This document shows positions 25,416 through 33,892 of a stretch of DNA of 64,000 nucleotides, piece by piece. Source of the stretch: Haloferax namakaokahaiae (lineage in GTDB: Archaea; Halobacteriota; Halobacteria; Halobacteriales; Haloferacaceae). The stretch is taken from NCBI RefSeq assembly GCF_042663225.1, contig NZ_JBHTAA010000001.1, positions 310,001 through 374,000 of the forward strand, read 5' to 3'. The position numbers were made by a program, and so were the translations under genes. Below the pieces are notes generated by a model. It did no database searches. It saw nothing but the letters and a program-made list of their open reading frames with translations, and was not told where the DNA came from. The number at the start of each line of letters is the position of its first letter. Within the stretch, counting starts at the first letter, position 1.

Positions 25416-26951
25416 ATGACTGCGCCAGCGGACCTCGTGCTCACGAACGCGGAGGTCCACACGCTGGAATCGCTCGACGAGACCTACGAGGCACTCGCCG
25501 TCCGCGACGGGCGTATCGTTCGAGTCGGCCGCGCCTTCGACGTCGAGATGCTCGCGGGCGTCGAAACCGAGGTCATCGACTGCGACGGGCGAGTCGTCCT
25601 GCCGGGGTTCATCGACGCCCACACGCACCTCCCGATGGTCGGGAAATCGCTCGTCCACGCCGACCTTTCGGGCGCGGAATCAGTAGCCGAAGCGCTCTCC
25701 CGTCTCCGAGAACGCGCCGAGGAAGTCGCTGACGAGGAGTGGATTATCGGCTTCGGCTACGACGAGAGCGCGTGGGACGACGCGCGGTACCTCACCCGCG
25801 ACGACCTCGATTCGGTCTCCGGAACCGCTCCAGTCGTCGCCTTCCGCGAGGACATCCACACCGCGGGCGTGAACTCCGTCGTCCTCGACCGGTACGTGGA
25901 CGAACTCCCGGACGAAGGCGTCAAACGAGAGGGCGGCCATCCGACCGGTGTCATCGTCGAGGGCGCGGTCGATGCAATCCGCGAGGCGACCGAACCCGAC
26001 CGCGAGGAGATGGAAGCCCTCGTCCGTGCCGCCCAGGACGACGCAACGTCGAGAGGTGTCACCGGCATCCACGACATGATTCGCGGGTCCTTCGCGCCCG
26101 AAGTCTACCGTGACCTCGCCGAAAGTGGTGCGCTGAACCTCCGAGTCCGGACCAACTACTGGTCGGACCACCTCGAAGCGCTCGAAGAAATCGGCCTGCG
26201 AACCAACCACGGCGACGGACTCGTCCGGATGGGGGCCATCAAATCGTTCACGGACGGCAGTTTCGGTGGCCGGACCGCGAAACTCGGTGAACCGTACGCC
26301 GACGCGCCGGGCGAGACCGGCCAGTGGGTCGTCGAACCCGAGGAGTTGCAGCGACTCGTCGCCGAGGCCGACGGCGCGGGCTACCAACTCACGGCGCACG
26401 CAATCGGCGACGAGGCCATCGACGCCGTACTCGACGCCTACGAGACGACCGACGACCCGCGCGGCGCTCGACACCGCGTCGAACACGTCGAACTCGCCTC
26501 CGAGGAAGCCATCGAGCGATTCGCCGACCTCGGCGTCGTCGCCAGCGTCCAACCGAACTTCCTGAAGTGGGCGAAAGATGGCGGACTCTACGACGCCCGA
26601 CTCGGCGACCGGCGACTGGAGACGAATCGCTACCGCGACCTACTCGATGCGGGCGTCCCGCTCGCGTTCGGCAGCGACTGCATGCCGCTCGACCCCCTGC
26701 TCGGTATCGACCACGCCGTGAATCATCCGAACCCAGAGCAGTCGCTCACCGTCACCGAAGCCCTCCGGGCCTACACGAGCGGGGCCGCCTACGCCGGATT
26801 CGACGAGGACCGATTGGGTACCATCGAGGTCGGGAAACTGGCCGACTTCGTCGTCCTCGACGAGTCGCCGTGGGAAGCCGAGTCGATTCGAGACATCGAC
26901 GTGGCGATGACCGTCGTCGATGGCCGAATCGTCTACGAGGCACCGCGCTGA
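25416..26951 (+). CDS. YtcJ-like amidohydrolase
   Basis: A 511-residue metal-dependent hydrolase of the amidohydrolase_3 group. The metal-site motif GFIDAHTHLPM and later HAIGDEAID plus FGSDCMPLDPL are conserved. The N-terminal beta-sandwich starts LVLTNAEVHTLE, and the protein ends with the typical DFVVLDESPWEAE segment. Substrates of this group are poorly known (N-formyl or N-acyl compounds in some). It is directly followed by an MFS gene with no gap, which suggests uptake or export of its substrate or product. Confidence 0.9.
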   Translation: MTAPADLVLTNAEVHTLESLDETYEALAVRDGRIVRVGRAFDVEMLAGVETEVIDCDGRVVLPGFIDAHTHLPMVGKSLVHADLSGAESVAEALSRLRERAEEVADEEWIIGFGYDESAWDDARYLTRDDLDSVSGTAPVVAFREDIHTAGVNSVVLDRYVDELPDEGVKREGGHPTGVIVEGAVDAIREATEPDREEMEALVRAAQDDATSRGVTGIHDMIRGSFAPEVYRDLAESGALNLRVRTNYWSDHLEALEEIGLRTNHGDGLVRMGAIKSFTDGSFGGRTAKLGEPYADAPGETGQWVVEPEELQRLVAEADGAGYQLTAHAIGDEAIDAVLDAYETTDDPRGARHRVEHVELASEEAIERFADLGVVASVQPNFLKWAKDGGLYDARLGDRRLETNRYRDLLDAGVPLAFGSDCMPLDPLLGIDHAVNHPNPEQSLTVTEALRAYTSGAAYAGFDEDRLGTIEVGKLADFVVLDESPWEAESIRDIDVAMTVVDGRIVYEAPR

Positions 26952-28133
26952 ATGGAACGCGGTCTCCGCTCGCCGGTCGCCAAGTACTACGCCTACAAAG
27001 CGACCGAGTTCGTCTCGTTCACGGCCGCAATTTGGATTCTGTTCGTCCGGTCTCGGGGACTCTCGTTCGCCGAGGTCGGCGCGCTCAACAGCGTCTGGTG
27101 GGTCGCGCTCGTCGTCAGCGAAATCCCGACTGGCTACCTCGGTGACCGACTCGGTCGGCGCTCGGCGATGGCACTCGGGACGGCCATCATCGCCGTTTCG
27201 ACCGCCGCGATGGGCGTCTCCACGACGTTTCTCCAACTCGCCGTGGTCTACGCGACGTGGGCCGTGGGCCAGACGTTCCGAAGCGGGAGCGACGACGCGT
27301 GGCTCTACGATTTGCTGGACGAGACCAACGAGACGCACGAATTCGCCAGTGTCAAAGGCCGCGCGGTCGGTATCGGTCTCGCAATCGGCGCGGTAACCAC
27401 GTTCGCGGGCGGCGTGTTCGCCGACGCGGCGAACTACTCGGTCCCGTTCTTCGCAACCGCCGTCGTCACCGCACTGGGGATTCCAATCCTCCTCTCGGTG
27501 CCCGAAACCGGCGATGGCGGCGGCGACTTCTCGCCACGAATGGCGGTGGCGGTCATCCGCGACAAACTGGCGAAACCGCCGCTTCGGAGTTTTATCTTCT
27601 ACTTCGCGCTGCTCTTCGGCGTCGTCAACATGGCCTACATCTTCGACCAACCGATTATCCGCGACGTGGTCCTCGAACTGGGGATTCCCGAAACGACATC
27701 CAACACGGCCGTGAGCGCTTCCTACGCCGTCTTCTCGCTCTTCGGTGCGGCCGCGAGCTATCGTTCCGGTTGGATTCGAGACCGCGTGGGGATTCGAAAC
27801 TGGTTCGTCGGCGCACCCGTTCTCCTCGGTCTCTCGTATCTCACGCTCCCGATTTTCGGGCCGCTCGCGTTCCCGGTGTTCATGCTCGCCCGCGGTCTCA
27901 CGAACGTCTCCACCACGCTCGGCAACCAGTACGTCAACGACCGCGTGGACTCGGTCGGGCGCGCGACGGTCCTCTCTGCGGCGGGGATGCTCTACTCGCT
28001 CGCCGTCGTCCCCTTCGAACTCGCCGGGGGCGTCGTCGCCGACGTGATTTCGCCGACCGGTGCGCTCGCGCTCTTCGGCGGTGTGTTGCTGGTCGGCGTT
28101 GGCGTGTCGTGGGTTGGCGGTCGTCCACTGTAA
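26952..28133 (+). CDS. MFS transporter
   Basis: A 393-residue protein with twelve predicted helices. The MFS loop 2-3 signature is GYLGDRLGRRSAMALG, and the second half has a related YRSGWIRDRVGIRNW loop. The ATG begins on the base after the amidohydrolase stop codon, so the two form an operon. The substrate is unknown; a link to the amidohydrolase substrate is inference from context. Confidence 0.9.
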   Translation: MERGLRSPVAKYYAYKATEFVSFTAAIWILFVRSRGLSFAEVGALNSVWWVALVVSEIPTGYLGDRLGRRSAMALGTAIIAVSTAAMGVSTTFLQLAVVYATWAVGQTFRSGSDDAWLYDLLDETNETHEFASVKGRAVGIGLAIGAVTTFAGGVFADAANYSVPFFATAVVTALGIPILLSVPETGDGGGDFSPRMAVAVIRDKLAKPPLRSFIFYFALLFGVVNMAYIFDQPIIRDVVLELGIPETTSNTAVSASYAVFSLFGAAASYRSGWIRDRVGIRNWFVGAPVLLGLSYLTLPIFGPLAFPVFMLARGLTNVSTTLGNQYVNDRVDSVGRATVLSAAGMLYSLAVVPFELAGGVVADVISPTGALALFGGVLLVGVGVSWVGGRPL

Positions 28134-28480
28134 TTCGACCCGAAGACACTCTCTCAGGAGAGTCCCCGCTCGAGTCTGACAATCTCGGCTCGAAATGTCT
28201 TGTGATTATGTGGGTGAACTGACGGCCTTATGTCATTGTGAATTCATATAGAACCTGCCGGGTCGCCTCTGACAATACCGGCATCCGTGCCCGAGTGGAG
28301 TGCCCGGTCCAGTTCGGGCAGTGTTGGGAGGTCCCCATCCTCCTATCTTCACCCACGAGTTGACATCACTGCCGACGGACGATTTCGATACACCACGCTT
28401 CGATATCGCCGTCGAACCTACGTCAGTTCCTCGGCGCCGAAGGGAAAACCCCTTACTCCCTGTCGTCGCACTCCGGTTCA
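28134..28480. other. Gene-free stretch between MFS gene and pyrF
   Basis: A 347-base stretch without a convincing gene. Near the start is a short inverted repeat ACTCTC-TCAG-GAGAGT (28148-28163). Plus-strand translation from about 28240 to 28360 stays open for some 40 codons with a protein-like segment (VECPVQFGQC) but has no start codon and no recognised family; it could be a remnant of an inserted sequence. An AT-rich patch is at 28230-28252. The last 50 bases should contain the pyrF promoter. Confidence 0.5.
28148..28163 (+). terminator. Short inverted repeat after MFS gene
   Basis: Six-base perfect stem with a four-base loop, 14 bases after the MFS stop codon. There is no T-run behind it, so termination activity is doubtful. 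Confidence 0.3.
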
Positions 28481-29278
28481 ATGGGCTTCTTCGACGACGT
28501 CGCCGCGCGCATCGAGCAAGTAGATAGTGTCGTCTGTGTCGGTCTCGACGCCGATATGGACCGGATTCCCGAACACCTCTTGGAGAAGGACCTCCCGCGC
28601 TGGGCGTTCAATCGGCGCATCATCGACGCGACCCACGGGCACGCCGCGGCCTACAAACCGAACGCCGCGTTCTACGAGGACGCCGACGGCTGGCGGTCGC
28701 TCCGCGAGACCATCGCCTACGCCCACGGAAAGGGCGTTCCCGTCCTCCTCGACGCCAAGCGCGCCGACATCGGTAACACGACCCGCAAGTACTCCCAACT
28801 TCTCGACGAAGCCGACGCGATTACGGTGAACCCCTACATGGGCCGCGACTCGATTCAGCCGTTCCTCGCCCGCGAGGACAAGGGCGTCTTCGTCCTCTGT
28901 CGGACCTCGAACCCCGGTAGCGCCGACCTCCAGTCACTCACGCTCGAAACCGGCGAACCCCTCTACGAGCGCGTGGCCGCCCTTTGCGACCTCTGGAACG
29001 AACACGGCAACGTCGGGCTCGTCGTCGGCGCGACCGGACCCGAAGAACTCGAATCCCTCCGCGAGCAGGTTCCGGACCTCCCGTTCCTCGTCCCCGGAAT
29101 CGGCGCACAGGGCGGTGACGCCGAGGCCGCAGTCGAGTTCGGACTCGCCGACGGCGTCGGTCTCGTCAACTCCTCGCGCGGTATCATCTTCGCCGGCGAA
29201 GGACGGGGCGAGCAGTTCCACAAAGCCGCCGGACAGGCCGCCAAGAAACTGAAGAACCGACTGAACCAGTACCGGTAG
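28481..29278 (+). CDS. pyrF: Orotidine 5'-phosphate decarboxylase
   Basis: A 265-residue TIM-barrel enzyme that converts OMP to UMP, the last step of pyrimidine synthesis. The catalytic tetrad is in LLDAKRADIGNTTRKY (D91, K93, D96), preceded by the ribose-binding CVGLDAD. It is of the long subfamily 2 type found in haloarchaea, actinobacteria and others. The C-terminal phosphate loop is VNSSRGIIFAG. Monocistronic as far as visible. Confidence 0.94.
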   Translation: MGFFDDVAARIEQVDSVVCVGLDADMDRIPEHLLEKDLPRWAFNRRIIDATHGHAAAYKPNAAFYEDADGWRSLRETIAYAHGKGVPVLLDAKRADIGNTTRKYSQLLDEADAITVNPYMGRDSIQPFLAREDKGVFVLCRTSNPGSADLQSLTLETGEPLYERVAALCDLWNEHGNVGLVVGATGPEELESLREQVPDLPFLVPGIGAQGGDAEAAVEFGLADGVGLVNSSRGIIFAGEGRGEQFHKAAGQAAKKLKNRLNQYR

Positions 29279-29342
29279 GTCTCGTTCACCGATTCTGACG
29301 CATCGGCGAGACGTTTACGAGCATCGACTTCTAATCTCGTCT

Positions 29343-29888
29343 GTGGACCGCGACCGACTCGTCTTGGGCCTCGCGGCGGTGTTCGCGGGTCTCACCATGC
29401 TGCTCGTCGTGTTGGCCTTCGTCTATCAGCCCTTTTTGCTGGCGGTAGCCCTGCCGTTCGGCGCGACGACCTACTTCATGTACTCTTCGGTGAGCGGCCG
29501 CCTCGCGGAGCAGTTCGAGCGGGAGCGCGTCCGCGCCGACGAGTTCGGTGGCTTCGGCGCGAGACGGCAACGCGAGACGAGCACGGGTGGCTTCGGCGCT
29601 GGCCCGCGCGGCGACCCGCGCGAAGGTCCCGGCGCGGGACGCTACCGCAACGTCGGCGAACAGGAGTACCGATACGAGTACCAACGTCGCCAGCGCCCGC
29701 CGCAGTCTCGAAACGGGATGAACCGCGACAAGGCGCTTCGGACGCTCGGGCTCGACGCCGACGCGACGCAGGCGGACATAAAAGACGCCTACCGGAGACT
29801 GGTCAAAGAGACACACCCGGACTCGAAGTCCGGTGACCAAGAGGCGTTCAAGCGCGTCTCGAAAGCCTACGAGCGACTCTCAGAGTAG
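29343..29888 (+). CDS. Membrane-anchored J-domain protein
   Basis: A 181-residue protein starting with GTG. Two membrane helices (about 8-27 and 30-48) are followed by a Gly/Arg-rich flexible linker (55-125) and a C-terminal J domain of about 50 residues (NRDKALRTLGLDADATQADI onward) with the HPD triad at 158-160. It should recruit DnaK-type Hsp70 ATPase activity to the membrane. It lacks the G/F, zinc and substrate-binding parts of true DnaJ. Confidence 0.85.
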   Translation: MDRDRLVLGLAAVFAGLTMLLVVLAFVYQPFLLAVALPFGATTYFMYSSVSGRLAEQFERERVRADEFGGFGARRQRETSTGGFGAGPRGDPREGPGAGRYRNVGEQEYRYEYQRRQRPPQSRNGMNRDKALRTLGLDADATQADIKDAYRRLVKETHPDSKSGDQEAFKRVSKAYERLSE

Positions 29889-30011
29889 GAATTAGGCGGA
29901 GAGACGCCCACGTTTCCCCAAATTTACATCCCACTTACTTGTGTGTGCTATTGTACCACGGGTATTGCTATCGCGGAAAGCGTTTTCACGGTTGGTTTCC
30001 TACGCCCCGCC

Positions 30012-31616
30012 ATGAGCGCCGATCGGGCCGTCCTCGAAGAGGCCCTACAGCGTGGTGAACAGGAGGGTGGGAACGTTGAGTTCAAAGAGCGTCTCACCCG
30101 CGCCGTTCACCTGGCAGATGGCCGCATGGAGTCGCTCGCCGCCCAGCTCCGCCACCGAGTGCTCTCCGGTGATGGTGTCGCAACGTACGTCGTCGGCGTG
30201 ACAGACGACGGCGGAATCGCGGGAATCGCTCCCGAAGACTTCTCCGAGACACTCGACGTGCTCTCGCTGCTCGCCGAAGAGGCGGGCGCACACATCGAAG
30301 ACGTCGAGACGTGGGGCGTCGGCGACGGCGCAGAACGCGGTCTCGTCGGTCTCGCAACCATCCGCGAGGGCGGCATCCTCGACGTTGACGACGACCACAT
30401 CGTCGTCGGCACGGCCGGCCACGTTGACCACGGTAAGTCAACGCTCGTCGGGTCGCTCGTCACCGGACAACCCGACAACGGCAACGGCAGTACGCGCTCG
30501 TTCCTCGACGTTCAACCCCACGAAGTCGAGCGCGGTCTCTCGGCTGACCTCTCGTACGCCGTCTACGGCTTCAACGACGAGGGACCGCTGCACATGCAGA
30601 ACCCCCACCGGAAATCCGACCGCGCGAAAATCGTCGAAGACGCTGACCGACTCGTCTCGTTCGTCGATACGGTCGGCCACGAACCGTGGCTTCGGACGAC
30701 GATTCGCGGACTCGTCGGCCAGCGACTCGACTATGGCCTGCTCGTCGTCGCCGCGGACGACGGCCCGACGCGGACGACCCGCGAGCACCTCGGTATCCTC
30801 CTCGCCATGGAGTTGCCGACCGTCGTCGCCATCACGAAGGTCGATGCGGTCACGCCCGAGCGCGCCGAGGAGGTCGAGCGCGAAGTCGAGCGCCTGCTCC
30901 GCGACGTTGGCCGAACCCCGCTTCGAATCGAGCGCTACGGCGTCGAGGCCGCTATCGAGGAGATTAGCGAGTCGGTCGTCCCCATCCTCCGTTCGAGCGC
31001 GGTGACGATGGAGGGCATCTCCGAACTGGACCAACTGTTCGAGTCGCTCCCGAAGCGACAGGCCGACGAGGGCGACTTCCGGATGTACATCGACCGAACC
31101 TACTCGGTGACCGGCGTGGGTGCCGTCGCCTCGGGGACGGTCAACTCGGGGGCGGTCGAAGTCGGCGACCAACTCCTCGTCGGCCCGATGGCCGACGGCA
31201 CGTTCAGAGAGGTCGAGGCTCGCTCTATCGAGATGCACTACTACCGCGTGGACCGGGCCAACGCCGGACGAATCGTCGGTATCGCGCTCAAGGGCGTCAG
31301 AGAGGAGGAACTCGAGCGCGGGATGGTGCTCGTCCCCGCCGGCTCCGAGCCGAACGCCGTCCGCGAGTTCGAAGCCGACGTGATGGTGCTGAACCACCCG
31401 ACTCGGATTCGAGAGGGCTACGAACCCGTCGTCCACCTCGAAACCATCTCCGAGGCGGCCATCTTCCACCCCGAAGGCGGGCAACTCCTCCCGGGCGATA
31501 CGGGCACGACGACGGTGGAGTTCAAATTCCGGCCGTACTTCGTCGAGGAAGGCCAGCGATTCGTCTTCCGTGAGGGTCGCTCGAAGGGCGTCGGCACCGT
31601 GACGAAGGTTCGCTAA
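30012..31616 (+). CDS. GTPBP1-like translational GTPase
   Basis: A 534-residue GTPase of the GTPBP1/EF-Tu-like group, relatively common in archaea. An N-terminal domain of about 125 residues precedes the G domain: G1 GHVDHGKS at 136-143, G3 DTVGHEPW, G4-like TKVDAV. Two beta-barrel domains follow, including VTGVGAVASGTVNSG and the C-terminal FREGRSKGVGTV. Human GTPBP1 acts in mRNA decay and elongation rescue; the archaeal function is unproven. The ATG at 30012 is chosen over the frame opening at 29943 because it fits MSADRAVLEEALQRG. Confidence 0.9.
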   Translation: MSADRAVLEEALQRGEQEGGNVEFKERLTRAVHLADGRMESLAAQLRHRVLSGDGVATYVVGVTDDGGIAGIAPEDFSETLDVLSLLAEEAGAHIEDVETWGVGDGAERGLVGLATIREGGILDVDDDHIVVGTAGHVDHGKSTLVGSLVTGQPDNGNGSTRSFLDVQPHEVERGLSADLSYAVYGFNDEGPLHMQNPHRKSDRAKIVEDADRLVSFVDTVGHEPWLRTTIRGLVGQRLDYGLLVVAADDGPTRTTREHLGILLAMELPTVVAITKVDAVTPERAEEVEREVERLLRDVGRTPLRIERYGVEAAIEEISESVVPILRSSAVTMEGISELDQLFESLPKRQADEGDFRMYIDRTYSVTGVGAVASGTVNSGAVEVGDQLLVGPMADGTFREVEARSIEMHYYRVDRANAGRIVGIALKGVREEELERGMVLVPAGSEPNAVREFEADVMVLNHPTRIREGYEPVVHLETISEAAIFHPEGGQLLPGDTGTTTVEFKFRPYFVEEGQRFVFREGRSKGVGTVTKVR

Positions 31617-31646
31617 GAGAGGACGGCCCGAGCGGAAAGAACCGAG

Positions 31647-32132
31647 TCAGGCGTCGGCGACGACGTAGCCCTGTTCCTGCGCTTCTGCGAGTTCGAACAA
31701 CACCGCCCAGTCCAGCAGTCGCTCGACGCGCGTCCGCCAGCGCGACTCCCAGCCTTCCGGGTCGCGGTGACGCTCCCACCGAGGGACCCATTGCTCGAAT
31801 TGGTCGAACACCTCGTCGGCGGACTGCGGGTCTTCAGTCAGCGTTTGGACGACTTCTCGTGCGCCGAAGACGTGCTCGACGAACGCCTTTCGCAGGTCGT
31901 CGGTCGAATGCTCGTCGCGGACGCGTTCGAAGCCGCGACTGGCCTCACGAGCGAGTCCGAGCGACTGGCAGAACACCAGCCAATCGCGGCCCTCGTCGCG
32001 CGACACGTCGAGTTGGTCGGCGATGCGACTGCAACAGTCGTCCTCCGAACCGGGGATGAGCGGGACGCCTCGATGCGCCTCCGACAGGCGGTCGAGCGAC
32101 GCCGGTGCTGGCGGGACGGGCTTTCGTCTCAC
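31647..32132 (-). CDS. Conserved all-helical protein coupled to mch
   Basis: A 161-residue protein starting with GTG at 32132, whose start overlaps the mch stop codon (GTGA). It appears all alpha-helical, with a Cys-Cys pair in GSEDDCCSRIADQL and another Cys in LVFCQSLGLA, and a Trp-rich C-terminal half (WVPRWERHRDPEGWESRWRTR). No family recognised. The tight coupling with methenyl-H4MPT cyclohydrolase suggests a role in C1 metabolism or a shared regulation, by inference. The N-terminal extension in the same frame is antisense to nothing useful and is ignored. Confidence 0.7.
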   Translation of the reverse strand: MRRKPVPPAPASLDRLSEAHRGVPLIPGSEDDCCSRIADQLDVSRDEGRDWLVFCQSLGLAREASRGFERVRDEHSTDDLRKAFVEHVFGAREVVQTLTEDPQSADEVFDQFEQWVPRWERHRDPEGWESRWRTRVERLLDWAVLFELAEAQEQGYVVADA

Positions 32133-33061
32133 AGGTCGAACGAGTCGGCGAGAATCTCCTCGTCCGTCTCGCCGAGGGTGTACGCCGGGCCGTCGATAAC
32201 GTCGATGGTCGCCTGTGCGGGACCGAAGACGTTCGGGTCTACCTCCGAGAAGTCCCACTCGGCGTCCTCGAACAGGTCCACGAAGGGAACGCTGTACTCG
32301 CTTCCGGCACTGGAGACGACGCCGTCGAAGTGGTCGAAGTCCTCGCGGACGGTCATGTGGACCTGCCCGCCGTATGCGACCGAGTCGTTGGTTCGGCCCA
32401 TAGCGACGCTCTCGTCGTAGCTGACGGGCGCGAGCGGGGCGGTGCCGCTGATAGAGACCACGTTCGTCGGGTCGTAGCCGAGTTCGAAGAGGTTGAACAT
32501 CGCCAACTCGGCGGTTCGGGCCGCGCCCGTGACGCTCCCGGCGAGCGAGCCGGTGGCGTACGTCGGCAGGAAGATGGCGCTCGGTTCGAGGTCGGTCATC
32601 TCGGCGACGTGTTCGGCCACTTCGTCGGTTGGGAGGTCGATGCTCTCGACGGCGAGGACGGTCAGGTCGAACTCGTCGTAGTAGCCGAGTTCGTGGAATT
32701 CCGCCTCTTCGCCGACGAGCGCGCGGGCGGGGCCGGAGCCGAGTCCGTCGAAGTCGTCGAAGACGAGTTCCCACCCGGCCTTCTGCGAGCAGAGGAGTGC
32801 GAGCGCGGGGCGGTCGGTCGAAATCTCGACGTGGGGTCGGGGCGTTCCCGCAACCTCGCCCATCCGGGTCTGGACGGTGGCGAGTCCGGCGGTTTGTATC
32901 TCCGTGAGGAGCATCCCCGCTTCGACGCCGCCGTCCGCATCGACGCCGAAGTCGATGACCGTCGCTCCGGAGTCGAGTTCGTGGCCCTCGATACCGAGTT
33001 CCGCGGCGAAGTCGAGCGCCTCGTCAACCAGTTCGATGGCCATTCGATTGATGCTGTCCAT
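32129..33061 (-). CDS. mch: Methenyltetrahydromethanopterin cyclohydrolase
   Basis: A 310-residue enzyme that interconverts methenyl- and formyl-tetrahydromethanopterin (or an analogue). Conserved stretches are FGVDADGGVEAGMLLTEI near the N-terminus, the central AILLPTYATG-like sequence (AIFLPTYATGSLAG) and the GRTNDSVAYGGQV loop. Haloarchaea lack methanogenesis, and the pterin carrier there is thought to be a folate or methanopterin-like C1 carrier. The ATG at 33061 gives the family N-terminus MDSINRMAIELVDEAL; a frame extension to 33106 is unlikely. Confidence 0.92.
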   Translation of the reverse strand: MDSINRMAIELVDEALDFAAELGIEGHELDSGATVIDFGVDADGGVEAGMLLTEIQTAGLATVQTRMGEVAGTPRPHVEISTDRPALALLCSQKAGWELVFDDFDGLGSGPARALVGEEAEFHELGYYDEFDLTVLAVESIDLPTDEVAEHVAEMTDLEPSAIFLPTYATGSLAGSVTGAARTAELAMFNLFELGYDPTNVVSISGTAPLAPVSYDESVAMGRTNDSVAYGGQVHMTVREDFDHFDGVVSSAGSEYSVPFVDLFEDAEWDFSEVDPNVFGPAQATIDVIDGPAYTLGETDEEILADSFDL

Positions 33062-33215
33062 GCGCGCCGATTGCGCGTCTTCGCCTAAAGGGTTTGTCAG
33101 TCCCACCCCACCTTTTTACTTCGTCGGGGCCGCCTTCGGCGACCCACTCCTCGTAAAAATCTGGACCAAAAAGTGCTGCGAGGTTCGCTACACTCACATC
33201 GCAGTGCAGCAGCAT
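33024..33215 (-). CDS. Possible short upstream ORF overlapping the mch start
   Basis: A 63-codon frame from ATG 33215 to TGA 33024, ending 38 bases inside mch in another frame. The part FGPDFYEEWVAEGGPDEVKR looks protein-like, and a strong TATA box (33247-33256) lies about 35 bases upstream of its ATG, so it would be the first frame on the mch transcript. It could be a leader peptide, a remnant or chance. No family assignment possible. Confidence 0.3.
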   Translation of the reverse strand: MLLHCDVSVANLAALFGPDFYEEWVAEGGPDEVKRWGGTDKPFRRRRAIGAHGQHQSNGHRTG

Positions 33216-33246
33216 GGTGGACCCACCAACACAGGCAACGAGTGTC

Positions 33247-33256
33247 GATATATAAC
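33247..33256 (-). promoter_or_regulatory. TATA box between thiamine-binding protein gene and mch
   Basis: The sequence GTTATATATC on the minus strand (GATATATAAC on the plus) is the most canonical TATA box in this part of the window. It lies 190 bases before the mch ATG and 35 bases before the short upstream frame. It is between two minus-strand genes and probably drives mch and its partner. Confidence 0.55.
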
Positions 33257-33258
33257 TC

Positions 33259-33570
33259 TCAACGCTCGCGTTTCGCGGGCCGCCCGAGGTGCTCTTCGAC
33301 GGCCGCGACTTTGTCGCTCGCCGACTGGCTCACCGTGCGCTTGTCGTCTATTTTCAGGAACGTGCTCACCCGGTCGCCATCGACGGCCTTGTGCGCCGCG
33401 CCGACCGCGGCGAGCAACTCGTCGATGTCGTCGGCTTCGATAATCGTCCCCATGGGATTCGTCTCGTAGGAGACATCGAAGTCGTCCAGCGCGGCCACGG
33501 CCTTGGCGACTTCGCCCGACATGCTGTCTTCGATGACCGGTGCGACGCTCAGCAGTGCGATGACTGTCAT
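33259..33570 (-). CDS. MTH1187-family thiamine-binding protein
   Basis: A 103-residue ferredoxin-like protein (DUF77/YqgV). Members of this family bind thiamine or its hydroxymethylpyrimidine precursor. Features are ALLSVAPV on strand 1, SYETNPMGTIIEAD, and FLKIDDKRT before the C-terminal helix. No transport partner is next to it here. Start ATG 33570; the upstream frame would run into the intergenic region. Confidence 0.86.
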   Translation of the reverse strand: MTVIALLSVAPVIEDSMSGEVAKAVAALDDFDVSYETNPMGTIIEADDIDELLAAVGAAHKAVDGDRVSTFLKIDDKRTVSQSASDKVAAVEEHLGRPAKRER

Positions 33571-33627
33571 GACTCACTCATCGCGCCGGAGTGTGGTAAA
33601 AACGAGGTGTGAGACAGTCAACTATTC

Positions 33628-33843
33628 GTGAACGAAATCGACGCGGATATGAGGTGGATTCTCTTCGAATCCGATATGTTGCGCTCGATATCGACTCGCC
33701 GAACGCTCTTTGCGCTCTCGTCCGTTGCGACTGCCATCGGCATCTGCGCCGTGATTGGCGCGCTCGTCGGCTATCGCGCCGAGTGGACGGTGACGGGGCT
33801 GCTTCTCGGCGTTGCAGTCTTCGTCTTCGTCTCCCAGCGGTAG
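33628..33843 (+). CDS. Two-helix small membrane protein
   Basis: A 71-residue protein starting at GTG 33628 (ATG 33649 would give 64 residues). Two membrane helices are evident (about 28-47 and 54-69) and the C-terminus is short and basic (VSQR). A GTAAAAACG box roughly 30 bases upstream favours the GTG. It precedes the BrkB-family gene in the same direction by 49 bases. No family known to me. Confidence 0.55.
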   Translation: MNEIDADMRWILFESDMLRSISTRRTLFALSSVATAIGICAVIGALVGYRAEWTVTGLLLGVAVFVFVSQR

Positions 33844-33892
33844 GTCGAAAATTCCGTCCTGATTTTTCTCGCCGGCTGACGTATCGAGGGGT

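Noticed and set aside
31647..32774. 375-codon minus-strand frame containing the mch partner
   Set aside because: The upstream two-thirds are antisense-like, Arg-rich and overlap mch in another frame; the real gene starts at the GTG at 32132.
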